Assembly: GCF_003003075.1 (NCBI RefSeq)
Contig: NZ_PVTX01000002.1
Coordinates: forward strand, 372,001 to 436,000
Direction: 5' to 3'
Source: Isoptericola halotolerans
GTDB lineage: Bacteria > Actinomycetota > Actinomycetes > Actinomycetales > Cellulomonadaceae
Length of the DNA stretch: 64,000 nt
Part shown: in pieces, positions 54,132 to 62,290 of the stretch
Layout: the number at the start of each line of letters is the position of its first letter
Position numbering within the stretch: position 1 is the first letter of the stretch
The notes under the pieces: generated by a model
What the model was told of the DNA's origin: nothing
Database searches by the model: none
Seen by the model: only the letters and a program-made list of their open reading frames with translations
Position numbers and translations under genes: made by a program

Positions 54132-57100
54132 ATGTCGATCGACGAGCTGGAGGCGAACTACTCGTCGCGCGGGAGCTTCGACCGCACCCCTCCGCAGGAC
54201 GTCGAGGCCGAGATGAGCGTGCTCGGCGGCATGCTCCTGTCGAAGGACGCGATCGCCGACGTGGTCGAGCAGATCCGCGGCGTCGACTTCTACCGCCCGG
54301 TGCACGAGGCGATCTACGACGCGATCATCGACCTGTACGGCCGCGGTGAGCCCGCCGACGCGATCACCGTGGTCGCCGAGCTGACCAAGCGGGGCGAGAT
54401 CGGGCGGATCGGCGGCGCCTCCTACATCCACGACCTCATGGCCGGCGTGCCGACGGCGGCCAACGCCGGCTACTACGCGCGCATCGTGCAGGAGCGGGCC
54501 GTCCTCCGGCGGCTCGTCGAGGCGGGGACCAAGATCGTCCAGCTCGGATACGCGACCGACGGCGGCGACGTCGACGCGGTCGTCAACAACGCCCAGGCCG
54601 AGATCTACGCGGTCACCGAGCGCAAGACGTCCGAAGACTACGCACCGCTCGCCGACATCATCGGCGGCGCGATGGACGAGATCGAGGCCGCGGGCAACCG
54701 GGGCGAGGGCATGGTCGGCGTGCCGACCGGGTTCGCCGACCTCGACCGGCTGACGAACGGGCTGCACCCTGGGCAGATGATCGTGGTCGCGGCGCGACCG
54801 GCCATGGGTAAGGCGCTCGCCCTCGACACCCCGCTGCCGACGCCGACCGGCTGGACCACGATGGGCGACGTCGCCGTCGGGGACGAGCTGATCGCCGCGG
54901 ACGGGACGCCGACGCGCGTGGTGCGCGCCACCGAGGTCATGACCGGCAGGCCCTGCTACGAGGTGGTGTTCGACGACGGCACGACGATCGTCGCGGACGC
55001 CTGGCACGAGTGGGTGACGAGCACGTCGGGGAAGCCCGCTGACGCCGCGGTGCGGACGACGGAGGACATCCTTGCGTCGATGCGTGCGGGCGTTGCGCAC
55101 TCGGTGGCGCGGCCCGGCGCCGCCTGGAAGATCGTCGACGTCGTGGCGGTCGATTCGCGGCCCGTACGCTGTGTGGAGATCGACCACCCGGAGCATCTGT
55201 ACCTTGCGTCGGCGGCGAAGATCCCGACGCACAACTCGACGCTCGCCATCGACATCGCACGGTCGGCGTCCATCAAGCACCAGAAGACGTCCGTCGTCTT
55301 CTCGCTCGAGATGAGCCGCAACGAGATTACGATGCGTCTGCTCTCCGCCGAGGCGCGCGTGCACCTGCAGAAGCTCCGCAACGGCTCGCTCGGTGACGAC
55401 GACTGGCAGAAGCTCGCCAAGGTCATGGGCAAGGTGTCCGAGGCGCCGCTGTTCATCGACGACTCGCCCAACATGTCGCTGACCGAGATCCGCGCCAAGT
55501 GCCGGCGGCTCAAGCAGAAGCACGACCTCGAGCTGGTCGTCATCGACTACCTGCAGCTGATGACGTCCGGCAAGAAGGTCGAATCACGGCAGCAGGAGGT
55601 CTCCGAGTTCTCGCGTGCTCTGAAGCTGCTGGCGAAGGAGATCGAGGTTCCTGTGATCGCGCTGTCGCAGTTGAACCGTGGTCCGGAACAGCGGCAGGAC
55701 AAGAAGCCGGCGATGTCGGATCTTCGTGAGTCGGGCTGTCTCACCGAAGACACCAAGATCCTCCGCGCCGACACCGGCGCTGAGACCACGATGGGCGAGC
55801 TCTTCGCGCTGAACGCGAAGGACGTCCCGGTCTGGGCGCTCAATGAGCGGCTGCAGTACGTGCGACGTCACCTCACGCACGTCTTCCCGACGGGAGTGAA
55901 GCAGGTCTACCGGCTGCGTCTCGCCTCCGGTAAGCAGATCGAGGCCACGGCGAACCACCCGTTCCTCACCTACGAGGGCTGGACGCCGCTCGGCGAGCTC
56001 GAGGTCGGCGCTCGCCTCGGAGTGCCGCGCCATGTGCCTGGGCCGGAGCAGAACATCGAGTGGGACGACCGCAAGGTCGTCATGCTTGCGCACCTGCTCG
56101 GAGACGGATCATTCGTCAAGCGGCAGCCCATCCGCTACGCGTCGATCGACGAGCGCAACCTCTCGGCCGTGACGGACGCGGCGGAAGCCTTTGGGATCAC
56201 AACCATCCGTGACGAGTACGCCGCCGCACGCGTGACGACGCTGCGCCTGCCGGCGCCCTACCGTCTTGCTCGAGGCCGGCGGAATCCTATCGCCGAATGG
56301 CTCGACGACATGGGTCTGTTCGGTGCGCGGAGCCACCAGAAGTTCGTTCCATCGAGCGTCTTCCACCTGCCGAAGCATCAGATCGCGCTCTTCATCAAGC
56401 ACATCTGGGCGACCGACGGCTCAGTGACGATCAACAAGAACGGTCGCAGCGGGCGGATCTACTACGCGTCGACGTCGCGCGAGCTGGTTGACGGCCTGTC
56501 TCGGCTGCTGCTCCGCTTCGGGATCTCGACGCGTGTGCGCCGGACGACACTGAAGGGCGCCTACCGGCAGGGTTACACACTGGACGTCAGCGGCGTTGAC
56601 GACCAGCGCCGCTTCCTCCAGGAGATCGGTGTGCACGGCGACCGCGGGGACATCGCAGAGAGGCTGCTAGAGATCATCCGCGAGACGCAGGCGAACACCA
56701 ATATCGACACCGTGCCGCGTCAGGTCTGGGACGACGTGCGGGACCTTCTCGTGGAGCGAGGAATGACGCATCGCCAGTTTGCTGAGGCGATCGGCACCCA
56801 GTTTTGCGGCAGCACGCTCTGGAAGCGCTCGCCGTCCCGTCAGCGGTTGGGGAAGATCGCGACCGTCCTCGAGAGTGAAGAGCTAGAGATGATGGCGGTG
56901 AACGATCTCCTGTGGGACGAGGTCGTCGAGATCGAGCCGGTCGGGGAGAAGCAGGTATTCGACGCGACGGTCCTGGATACTCATAATTTTGTCGCGAACG
57001 GCATCGCTGTCCACAACAGCATCGAGCAGGACGCCGACATGGTGATCCTGCTGCACCGCGAGGACGCCTATGAAAAGGAGTCACCGCGCGCTGGGGAGGC

Positions 57101-57197
57101 AGACCTGATTGTTGCAAAGCACCGTAACGGCCCGACCGACACGATCACCGTAGCGTTCCAGGGGCACTACTCGCGGTTCGTTGACATGCAGGTGTGA
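54132..57197 (+). CDS. dnaB: Replicative DNA helicase DnaB with two inteins
   Basis: 1021-residue precursor of the hexameric helicase that unwinds DNA at the fork. N-terminal domain 1-150 (PPQDVEAEMSVLGGML), linker, RecA-like ATPase domain. Two in-frame inteins interrupt ATPase motifs: intein A (residues 228-368) between Lys and Ser of Walker A (RPAMGK | S), and intein B (536-962) in DLRESG | SIEQDADM. Without them the mature protein is 453 residues, normal for DnaB. ATG 54132 has GGGGGAGG eight bases upstream; GTG 54123 is an alternative. Activity requires both inteins to splice because Walker A is split. Confidence 0.97.
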   Translation: MSIDELEANYSSRGSFDRTPPQDVEAEMSVLGGMLLSKDAIADVVEQIRGVDFYRPVHEAIYDAIIDLYGRGEPADAITVVAELTKRGEIGRIGGASYIHDLMAGVPTAANAGYYARIVQERAVLRRLVEAGTKIVQLGYATDGGDVDAVVNNAQAEIYAVTERKTSEDYAPLADIIGGAMDEIEAAGNRGEGMVGVPTGFADLDRLTNGLHPGQMIVVAARPAMGKALALDTPLPTPTGWTTMGDVAVGDELIAADGTPTRVVRATEVMTGRPCYEVVFDDGTTIVADAWHEWVTSTSGKPADAAVRTTEDILASMRAGVAHSVARPGAAWKIVDVVAVDSRPVRCVEIDHPEHLYLASAAKIPTHNSTLAIDIARSASIKHQKTSVVFSLEMSRNEITMRLLSAEARVHLQKLRNGSLGDDDWQKLAKVMGKVSEAPLFIDDSPNMSLTEIRAKCRRLKQKHDLELVVIDYLQLMTSGKKVESRQQEVSEFSRALKLLAKEIEVPVIALSQLNRGPEQRQDKKPAMSDLRESGCLTEDTKILRADTGAETTMGELFALNAKDVPVWALNERLQYVRRHLTHVFPTGVKQVYRLRLASGKQIEATANHPFLTYEGWTPLGELEVGARLGVPRHVPGPEQNIEWDDRKVVMLAHLLGDGSFVKRQPIRYASIDERNLSAVTDAAEAFGITTIRDEYAAARVTTLRLPAPYRLARGRRNPIAEWLDDMGLFGARSHQKFVPSSVFHLPKHQIALFIKHIWATDGSVTINKNGRSGRIYYASTSRELVDGLSRLLLRFGISTRVRRTTLKGAYRQGYTLDVSGVDDQRRFLQEIGVHGDRGDIAERLLEIIRETQANTNIDTVPRQVWDDVRDLLVERGMTHRQFAEAIGTQFCGSTLWKRSPSRQRLGKIATVLESEELEMMAVNDLLWDEVVEIEPVGEKQVFDATVLDTHNFVANGIAVHNSIEQDADMVILLHREDAYEKESPRAGEADLIVAKHRNGPTDTITVAFQGHYSRFVDMQV
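54813..55235 (+). other. Intein A in DnaB: class 3 mini-intein
   Basis: 141 residues with no homing endonuclease. First residue is Ala (ALALDTPLPTPTGWTTMGD), not Cys or Ser. Block B is GTTIVADAWHEW with His at B:10 and Trp at B:12; block F RPVRCVEIDHPEHLYL has Cys at F:4; block G ends PTHN with Thr at G:5; the +1 residue is Ser. Trp-Cys-Thr together define class 3 inteins, which start splicing from the block F cysteine (established for the Bethlehem phage DnaB intein). Confidence 0.9.
55737..57017 (+). other. Intein B in DnaB: class 1 intein with LAGLIDADG endonuclease
   Basis: 427 residues. Begins with Cys1 (CLTEDTKIL), block B has ATANHPFLT, block F VFDATVLDTHNFVANG, ends VHN before +1 Ser. 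Two LAGLIDADG-type motifs: LAHLLGDGS and IKHIWATDGS. A segment near the C-terminal splicing blocks (LLVERGMTHRQFAEAIGTQF) resembles a helix-turn-helix. Codon use is looser (more ATT, GTT, TTT) than in the flanking exteins, fitting horizontal entry. Confidence 0.92.
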
Positions 57198-57359
57198 CGA
57201 GGACCTATGTCGACGTGCAACCTAGATTTCACAAACCCTCACCTATGTAACATGGTTCGGGCTTGAGTCTTGCTCGACCTTTACATGACGTCATTCGGGG
57301 TCCGCTGGCAGCCCGGACCTGGCGATCCCGCTGGTACGCCTTGCTCTGACGGACGGCCC
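57198..57359. other. dnaB-lipoprotein intergenic region
   Basis: 162 bases, lower in GC than most of the window, marking the change from core genes to the variable region. A palindrome ATGACGTCAT lies at 57284-57293. No terminator stem is clear after dnaB. Confidence 0.4.
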
Positions 57360-57983
57360 TCAACAGTGAGTGTTGAGCCTTCCGATGGCGGTATCTGCCC
57401 GCTGTAGAGCAGTGTCGAGGTCGTGCTCCGTCACGGCGGAGATCAGTTCGGGGAAGTCGCGGGCTCGTTCGAGGTCTTCGGCTATGCGGGCAGCGTCGTT
57501 TAGGGCCCAGGCCACGCTTGAGGCTTCGCTTCGGACCGTGGTGAGTCGGATGTTCGTCGTCGGCCAGTTGCCCCCGGCGCTGACTGCCATCTGGAAGGAC
57601 GAGGCGAGAGCACGCAGGCCCCTGGCGTCGGCAGTCGGGGGCGCCCTGAGCGCGTTGCTTGCCTGGCGGCAGATTTCATCAGCTTCGGCGTCAGGGTCCA
57701 GGTCCGGTCCGGAGTCATCGTCGGGCTCATCGAGTTCCGGTGAAGGCTCGGCCGTTGGTCGGTCGGCGCCCGCGTCCGCTGTCGGCAAGGGTTCGTCGAC
57801 GTGCTGGTCCAGAGAGTTCTCGGGGAGGAGCACACCGCTCCCCGGGCTCATCCGGGTAGGTCCAGCCTCCGTCGATGTGGATATCGGTTCGGGCGTCGCA
57901 GACGACGTCGGCGGTTCCGAGTCGCAGCCAGCGAGCGCGAGGCCGATGGCCACGATGGAGGTGCAGGCTACGCCAGCCCTCAT
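57360..57983 (-). CDS. Putative lipoprotein of unknown function
   Basis: 207-residue protein with a lipoprotein signal peptide: MRAGVACTSIVAIGLALAGC, lipobox LAGC with Cys20. Residues 22-105 are a disordered Pro/Thr/Glu/Asp-rich spacer; residues 108-207 form a helical domain (ICRQASNALRAPP..., AIGRLNTHC) with two further cysteines that could pair. GGAGG seven bases before ATG 57983. No known family recognised. Confidence 0.75.
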   Translation of the reverse strand: MRAGVACTSIVAIGLALAGCDSEPPTSSATPEPISTSTEAGPTRMSPGSGVLLPENSLDQHVDEPLPTADAGADRPTAEPSPELDEPDDDSGPDLDPDAEADEICRQASNALRAPPTADARGLRALASSFQMAVSAGGNWPTTNIRLTTVRSEASSVAWALNDAARIAEDLERARDFPELISAVTEHDLDTALQRADTAIGRLNTHC

Positions 57984-58155
57984 CGGATCCTCCGATCGCT
58001 TGGCATGCGGAGTGCGGCGGACTCCCGACTCACGCTATCGGCGTGAACGGGCCCCTGCCCGGGGGCGGGGGGCGAAATCACTAATCGCTCGGACGCTGGA
58101 CAAGGCCCTGGTGTATGGCTTCGGCCGTGCGATGCGCGCCGCGAACATTCTCGAC

Positions 58156-58470
58156 TCAGCCCTCTGCTGCAGGACCCCGTGCTTCGACTTCTTGGTGCGT
58201 GGTGAGCAGGGGTGGGTAGCGATAAAGGTGGAAGCGCAGGGCGGTGCGCCGTCGGAGGAGCTCGGGCCGTTCCTTCTTGGGGGCCCGGGCTAGAGCGTCG
58301 TCGACCACGTCGAGGTCATCAAGCAAGGTCGCTCGTTGACGGTGGTACCGATTGCGGCACGCAGAGCTGCAGAAGGCGCCAGGACGTCCGGTCTGGGAGA
58401 GCTCGCAGAGCTTCGTGCACCTGGGCTCCATGCATCGCATCGGCACCTCAAGTTGCTCGGCGTTCAGCAT
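58156..58470 (-). CDS. Small zinc-finger-like protein
   Basis: 104-residue protein with cysteines at 13, 18, 22, 34 and 38 and His43 (MEPRCTKLCE, FCSSACRNRYHRQR), a treble-clef/CGNR-like pattern that probably binds one zinc. A helical charged region follows (LLDDLDVVDDALARAPKKERPELLRRR). ATG 58470 has GGAG five bases upstream; ATG 58584 would add 38 residues without a ribosome-binding site. Possibly a nucleic-acid binding protein; not assigned to a named family. Downstream of the KAP gene on the same strand. Confidence 0.6.
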   Translation of the reverse strand: MLNAEQLEVPMRCMEPRCTKLCELSQTGRPGAFCSSACRNRYHRQRATLLDDLDVVDDALARAPKKERPELLRRRTALRFHLYRYPPLLTTHQEVEARGPAAEG

Positions 58471-58693
58471 GTCGGCTCCGGGCGGTCGGTCTAAGGCGCG
58501 TAGGGCCTGGTCAGGGGCGGATTCTCTCGGCACCGTTGATCTGAGACGAAACTGTCCCCGTGCGAACGATGTTTGCCTGATCATGTCAGCAAGTGCCCTG
58601 GTAGAGGTGGACGAAACAACTCTTCCACTCTCGATCGATCAGGTCTAGGCTCAGAGAGCCACCATGGTGGTGGCAGAGCCTGCGTGAGAGCGC

Positions 58694-58728
58694 AAAATGG
58701 GGTGCCGCTGCTCCAACAGCGACACCCC
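58694..58728 (-). terminator. Intrinsic terminator after the KAP gene
   Basis: Read on the minus strand: GGGGTGTCGCTG / CAGCGGCACCCC stem (one mismatch) with loop TTGGAG, followed by ATTTTG. 80 bases after the KAP stop. Confidence 0.75.
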
Positions 58729-58754
58729 GGTGACGGCTCTGAGAGACTGCTGCA

Positions 58755-58784
58755 CGGTCGGGTGTCACCTGACCGTGCAGCGGA
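58755..58784. repeat. 30-base direct repeat, copy 1
   Basis: CGGTCGGGTGTCACCTGAC followed by one variable base and GTGCAGC. Matches the copy at 61069-61098 at 28 of 30 positions. The two copies bracket the KAP gene. Confidence 0.85.
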
Positions 58785-58808
58785 GCCCAGACTCCCCCAG
58801 GTAGAGGG

Positions 58809-60995
58809 TCACTCCTTCTGGGGTGGCTGCGGGGATGGCTGTTCGCGGGACTGTTTCAGCGCGAGTAGGGAGTGTCGAATCCTGTTGTCTCGGGTGGCTG
58901 GCACACGGAATGTGCCGCCGCCCGGTGGTGTGGCCGCGTCGATGTCAGCCGACGCATCCGAGTAGATTGCTTCTAAGCCGAAGATTTCGTCTGCGGCCTG
59001 GATATCAAACTCGCTGATGCTCGTCTCAGGTGTGCCTGCTCCGATGGACACAGCTGTGGTCGTGAGCGCTCCGAGAGCGTCGACCAGCGACCACCGTCCG
59101 GAATCAACCTGCTGTCGGAACCACGCGTCAGCCTCCTTCGTGTCGAGGGCTCGCCATGTCCAGAAGCTCGTCAGTGCGCCCTCGTCGAGCGGGTTCTCTG
59201 GCGGTTGCGTCCCGCGGGATGCCTTGAGAGCTGCGGCGGCAGCGCGGGCAACTGCGTCCAGGTCGTAGTCATTGGATACCCGCGACCGATCCGGATCGCT
59301 CCCGCTACGCAGCAGGAACCAGACGGCCTCAACGACGTACTCCTCGAGATCGGGCTCGGCGGCCAGGAGACCAACTGTTTCCGCTGCTGACTCGCTGCCC
59401 ATCGCGCCAAGACACGAAGCCCCACCGAACACCGCAGACCGCCACGGGTCATCGAACATGCTGGTGCGTCTACGGTCGATGGACGATGCGTTCCGTGTGA
59501 TCAGTTCGAAAAGTGACCGCTCGGGCAGGGCCCGGCCAGACTGCCTCAAGGCGTCTAGTTTGCGCATGATACGCGCCGCGTTGCCGGCGACCTCCTCGGC
59601 GAGGCGTCTGCTGGCCGGGCCCTGTTCACCTCTCGCTAGGTCGTCGAGGGCGTCGAGGACGTCAGAATCGGACACGTCCTCCATCGGGACTCCGAAGCTT
59701 ACGTATCTGTCGAAGTAGTCGGGGTCGCTGATCGCCTTCGGGGTTGCTCGCTGTCCGGCTTGGGCGAACTGTTGGAAGTTGGAGAACGCGGCTTCGAGTT
59801 CAGGGAACAGCGTCGAGAGAACCTTGACGACTCCAACGACGTCCACATTCTTCACGTGGGCGGTGGCGAGTCGCTCGTGCCACTTCTCGCGGCGCTCTTG
59901 CTGTGCGGAGGCATTCTGGTTGACAGTGAAGCTGGCCACTCCGACACGAAGCAACTCATCTCGGTGGCTCTGCAACATCCGGTAGACGCCTGGCTCCTGG
60001 GTGCGAAGCCATGTCACCAGAAAGAAGTCAACGAAGTCAACCTCCCCGTGAAGCAGGGGATAGAAGGCCTGGACCTGTCCGAGGAACCGGTTGACTGCGC
60101 GTGGCGTCGCGAGGCGCCGGTCCAGGACAGAGAAGTAGATCTCACCGAGTCGTCGTTCGTCGTCCTCGGATAGTTGAAGGTCCACCTGGCTTCCGACCTG
60201 CTCTATCCCGGCTTCAAGGAGGGCGGAACGTTGGGCGTAGCGCAGAGTGGGCATGTCGAGCCGGACCTGCACGATCTTCTCCATGTAGGCGCGGGCTCGG
60301 GTCTCGTCATCGCCCGTCACCGAAGTGCGTCGAAGGACGTCTAGGAGCGTCCGCTCGTCGTAGGAAAGCAGGTAGTAGACGTGGGGGAGCCGGCCTACGA
60401 GCCGGACCAACTTGAGGACCTCGAGTAGCTCGTCCGGTGTTAGCCGGTCCAAGTCATCGACGACCATGAGTACGGGGCGACCGCTCCGTCGCAAGGCAAC
60501 TTCGGCGGCCCGCTTTGCGGCAGAGGCGCTGGTGTCACCCGCGATGAGGTCACCCACGGCCTTGAGCGGATTCTCAAGTTGAAGTCCGATGACGCTGGCC
60601 AGCCCGCCGAGAGGGCTTATGGCACGGGCGAAGTCACCAACCTTCGCTCGCGCGTTGCCTAGGCGGTCCTCGTCAGGTAGCTCGGCTCCGAGCTCGTTGA
60701 AGAATCCTCGCTGCAGGGTCGCCGGGTCGGGGTAGGTCCACGGGTTGAACGTGGCCACGAGCCATGGATCCTCAAGGCTGCGACGGAGCATCTCAAGGAC
60801 AGAACTCTTGCCAGAACCCCAGTCGCCGATCAGAGCCAGAACTGTCGACTCGCTCTGTGAACGGACGTTGTCGAGCAGCGCCGATAGGTGTTCAACAAAC
60901 ATCTTGCGGTCGAGGCCGTCGGGCCGCCCAGGCGTGCCATCGCGAGCATCGTCGCTGAGTAGGCCCGGGAAGCGATCGCCTGGTGTCGTCGACAT
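58809..60995 (-). CDS. KAP family P-loop NTPase
   Basis: 728-residue P-loop NTPase. Walker A GDWGSGKSS (57-65), the KAP-typical FNPWTY (83-88), Walker B VLMVVDDLDRL (175-185), and sensor-like YYLLSYDER. Only a weak hydrophobic stretch (about 127-140) replaces the membrane insert that many KAP proteins have. The C-terminal 400 residues are helical and unassigned. The family is named after Kidins220 and PifA; PifA of plasmid F excludes phage T7, and several KAP proteins act in phage defence, so a defence role is plausible but unproven here. ATG 60995 lies 7 bases after TACGGT, a -10 element for a leaderless transcript. Codon use differs from core genes. Confidence 0.88.
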   Translation of the reverse strand: MSTTPGDRFPGLLSDDARDGTPGRPDGLDRKMFVEHLSALLDNVRSQSESTVLALIGDWGSGKSSVLEMLRRSLEDPWLVATFNPWTYPDPATLQRGFFNELGAELPDEDRLGNARAKVGDFARAISPLGGLASVIGLQLENPLKAVGDLIAGDTSASAAKRAAEVALRRSGRPVLMVVDDLDRLTPDELLEVLKLVRLVGRLPHVYYLLSYDERTLLDVLRRTSVTGDDETRARAYMEKIVQVRLDMPTLRYAQRSALLEAGIEQVGSQVDLQLSEDDERRLGEIYFSVLDRRLATPRAVNRFLGQVQAFYPLLHGEVDFVDFFLVTWLRTQEPGVYRMLQSHRDELLRVGVASFTVNQNASAQQERREKWHERLATAHVKNVDVVGVVKVLSTLFPELEAAFSNFQQFAQAGQRATPKAISDPDYFDRYVSFGVPMEDVSDSDVLDALDDLARGEQGPASRRLAEEVAGNAARIMRKLDALRQSGRALPERSLFELITRNASSIDRRRTSMFDDPWRSAVFGGASCLGAMGSESAAETVGLLAAEPDLEEYVVEAVWFLLRSGSDPDRSRVSNDYDLDAVARAAAAALKASRGTQPPENPLDEGALTSFWTWRALDTKEADAWFRQQVDSGRWSLVDALGALTTTAVSIGAGTPETSISEFDIQAADEIFGLEAIYSDASADIDAATPPGGGTFRVPATRDNRIRHSLLALKQSREQPSPQPPQKE

Positions 60996-61012
60996 GCAAG
61001 CGACCGTAGCGC
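60989..61012 (-). promoter_or_regulatory. Leaderless promoter of the KAP gene
   Basis: TACGGT ends seven bases before ATG 60995 on the minus strand, the spacing expected when transcription starts at the start codon. No ribosome-binding site is present. Confidence 0.45.
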
Positions 61013-61217
61013 GGGCCAAGCGCGATGGCTCTCGAATGATCGCCGCAAACCAGGATTCGTCTGTTGCTCGGTCGGGTGTCACCTGACTGTGCAGCAGACC
61101 CGGAAGGGCACACCTACACCTTGACCCGGGTCATGGGCGGTTGACCAGTCGACCCACGGGAGTTCACCCTGGCACGCATCTGCGAAGGCCTCGACCTGGG
61201 CCACTGCGGCGGCCAGG
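60996..61217. other. Divergent intergenic region between KAP and unknown gene
   Basis: 222 bases. Holds the KAP promoter, the second 30-base repeat (61069-61098), and otherwise nothing I recognise. Confidence 0.4.
61069..61098. repeat. 30-base direct repeat, copy 2
   Basis: Same as copy 1 (58755-58784) apart from two bases (C to T after CACCTGAC, G to A after GCAGC). Located upstream of the KAP start. Confidence 0.85.
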
Positions 61218-61997
61218 ATGGCACCCGTGGTGGAACTACGGGGCGAGGAGCGTTGGGCAGCGAGATGCATCGAACAGGCACTGCCTGGCGTTGTCACACG
61301 TCAGCACGATGACGGCAGTCGCCCCGCGATGCATGACATGGATCTGATGCGCGACGGAGTGCGGTTCGGTGCCTGCGAGATCACGGCAGCTGCGGACACG
61401 ACCTCGATCGAGTTGTGGAACGTGGCCAACGGCAGCGGGGAGCGCTGGATCGAGACCGAGATCGCTGGAGGGTGGGTCCTGAGCCTGGCCCCTCGCTGCA
61501 AAGTCAAGAAGCTCAAGCAGCGCGCACCCAGTCTGCTGTATCGCCTGGAGGCCGACGCGAGTGATCGTGAAGCGGGAGCGCTCCTCCAAGGGCTCGGTGT
61601 CGTCGACGCCCACCGATCGGACACGGACTTTCCCGGCAGCATCTACTTGACCATCGATCGCAATCATGCGCTCACCGGCGGGCTGACGGGCGAAACGGGC
61701 GACGAGCTCGTGACCTGGTTCAACCACTGGGTGCGTCAACCCGACCTGGAGCACAACCTCGCCAAACTTGCAGCCGTGGATCGAGCCGAACGGCACCTAT
61801 TCGTCTTGATGCCCGGATTCACGTCCGCGCCGTTCTCGGTGTCGGACCTTCTGGCCCGTGCCGCAGCGCCGCTGCCGGATGCCGCGCCCGACCTACCACC
61901 AGAGTTGACGCACCTGTGGTTCATGAGCACTTGGAACGCCGGGGGCATCTTCCACTGGTCCCCGACGGGCTGGGCCAGATTTGACAAGCTCGTTTGA
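61218..61997 (+). CDS. Unknown protein, possible PD-(D/E)xK-like fold
   Basis: 259-residue soluble protein. The only suggestive motif is MHDMDLMRDGVRFGACEIT (37-55), where an Asp pair, a hydrophobic strand and ExT fit the order of a PD-(D/E)xK nuclease core with Thr in place of Lys. The rest (LFVLMPGFTSAPFSVSDLLA, HLWFMSTWNAGGIFHWSPTG) is typical of globular alpha/beta proteins. ATG 61218 is used; GTG 61227 is an alternative. No clear ribosome-binding site. Not assigned to a family; nuclease idea is inference. Confidence 0.65.
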   Translation: MAPVVELRGEERWAARCIEQALPGVVTRQHDDGSRPAMHDMDLMRDGVRFGACEITAAADTTSIELWNVANGSGERWIETEIAGGWVLSLAPRCKVKKLKQRAPSLLYRLEADASDREAGALLQGLGVVDAHRSDTDFPGSIYLTIDRNHALTGGLTGETGDELVTWFNHWVRQPDLEHNLAKLAAVDRAERHLFVLMPGFTSAPFSVSDLLARAAAPLPDAAPDLPPELTHLWFMSTWNAGGIFHWSPTGWARFDKLV

Positions 61998-62290
61998 GCT
62001 GAGCGTATCGGCAGGGGTCTAGGACCATGAACCGCCTTAGGCCTGATGGAGGTGGTCTGCCCCGGCTTCCGTGGAGTCCGCTGAACCCTAGGCGCAACAC
62101 TCGTATGGACGGGCCACTCATCTGTCCCGGTGGGCTACGCGTGGGTTGGGCCGTCCTGGTGCCTCCCTGGACGCGTTGGACGTGGTGATCTGGCCCGCAT
62201 CCACAGGGGCAGACCTCGCGGGTCAGACGCACCACAGGCAACGTGCCTATCCGTGCAGTGGTCTCGGTCCGCCTCGGCTACGGTCTGACC
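61998..62290. other. Intergenic region
   Basis: 293 bases between two unknown genes. TACGGT at 62279-62284 sits six bases before GTG 62291 and is a probable leaderless -10 element. Nothing else is recognisable. Confidence 0.4.

Larger units (their letters stand above)
58471..58808. other. Structured intergenic region between KAP and zinc-finger genes
   Basis: 338 bases without a gene, carrying three consecutive inverted repeats: 58647-58681 (AGGCTC/GAGCCT plus CCACCATGGTGG inside), 58699-58728 (terminator) and 58751-58779 (TGCACGGTC/GACCGTGCA). The reading frames here are short and unconvincing. Confidence 0.6.

Noticed and set aside
58586-58768. 60-codon minus-strand frame starting in the 30-base repeat
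   Set aside because: Its start is an artefact of the repeat, it spans the KAP terminator hairpin and has no ribosome-binding site.
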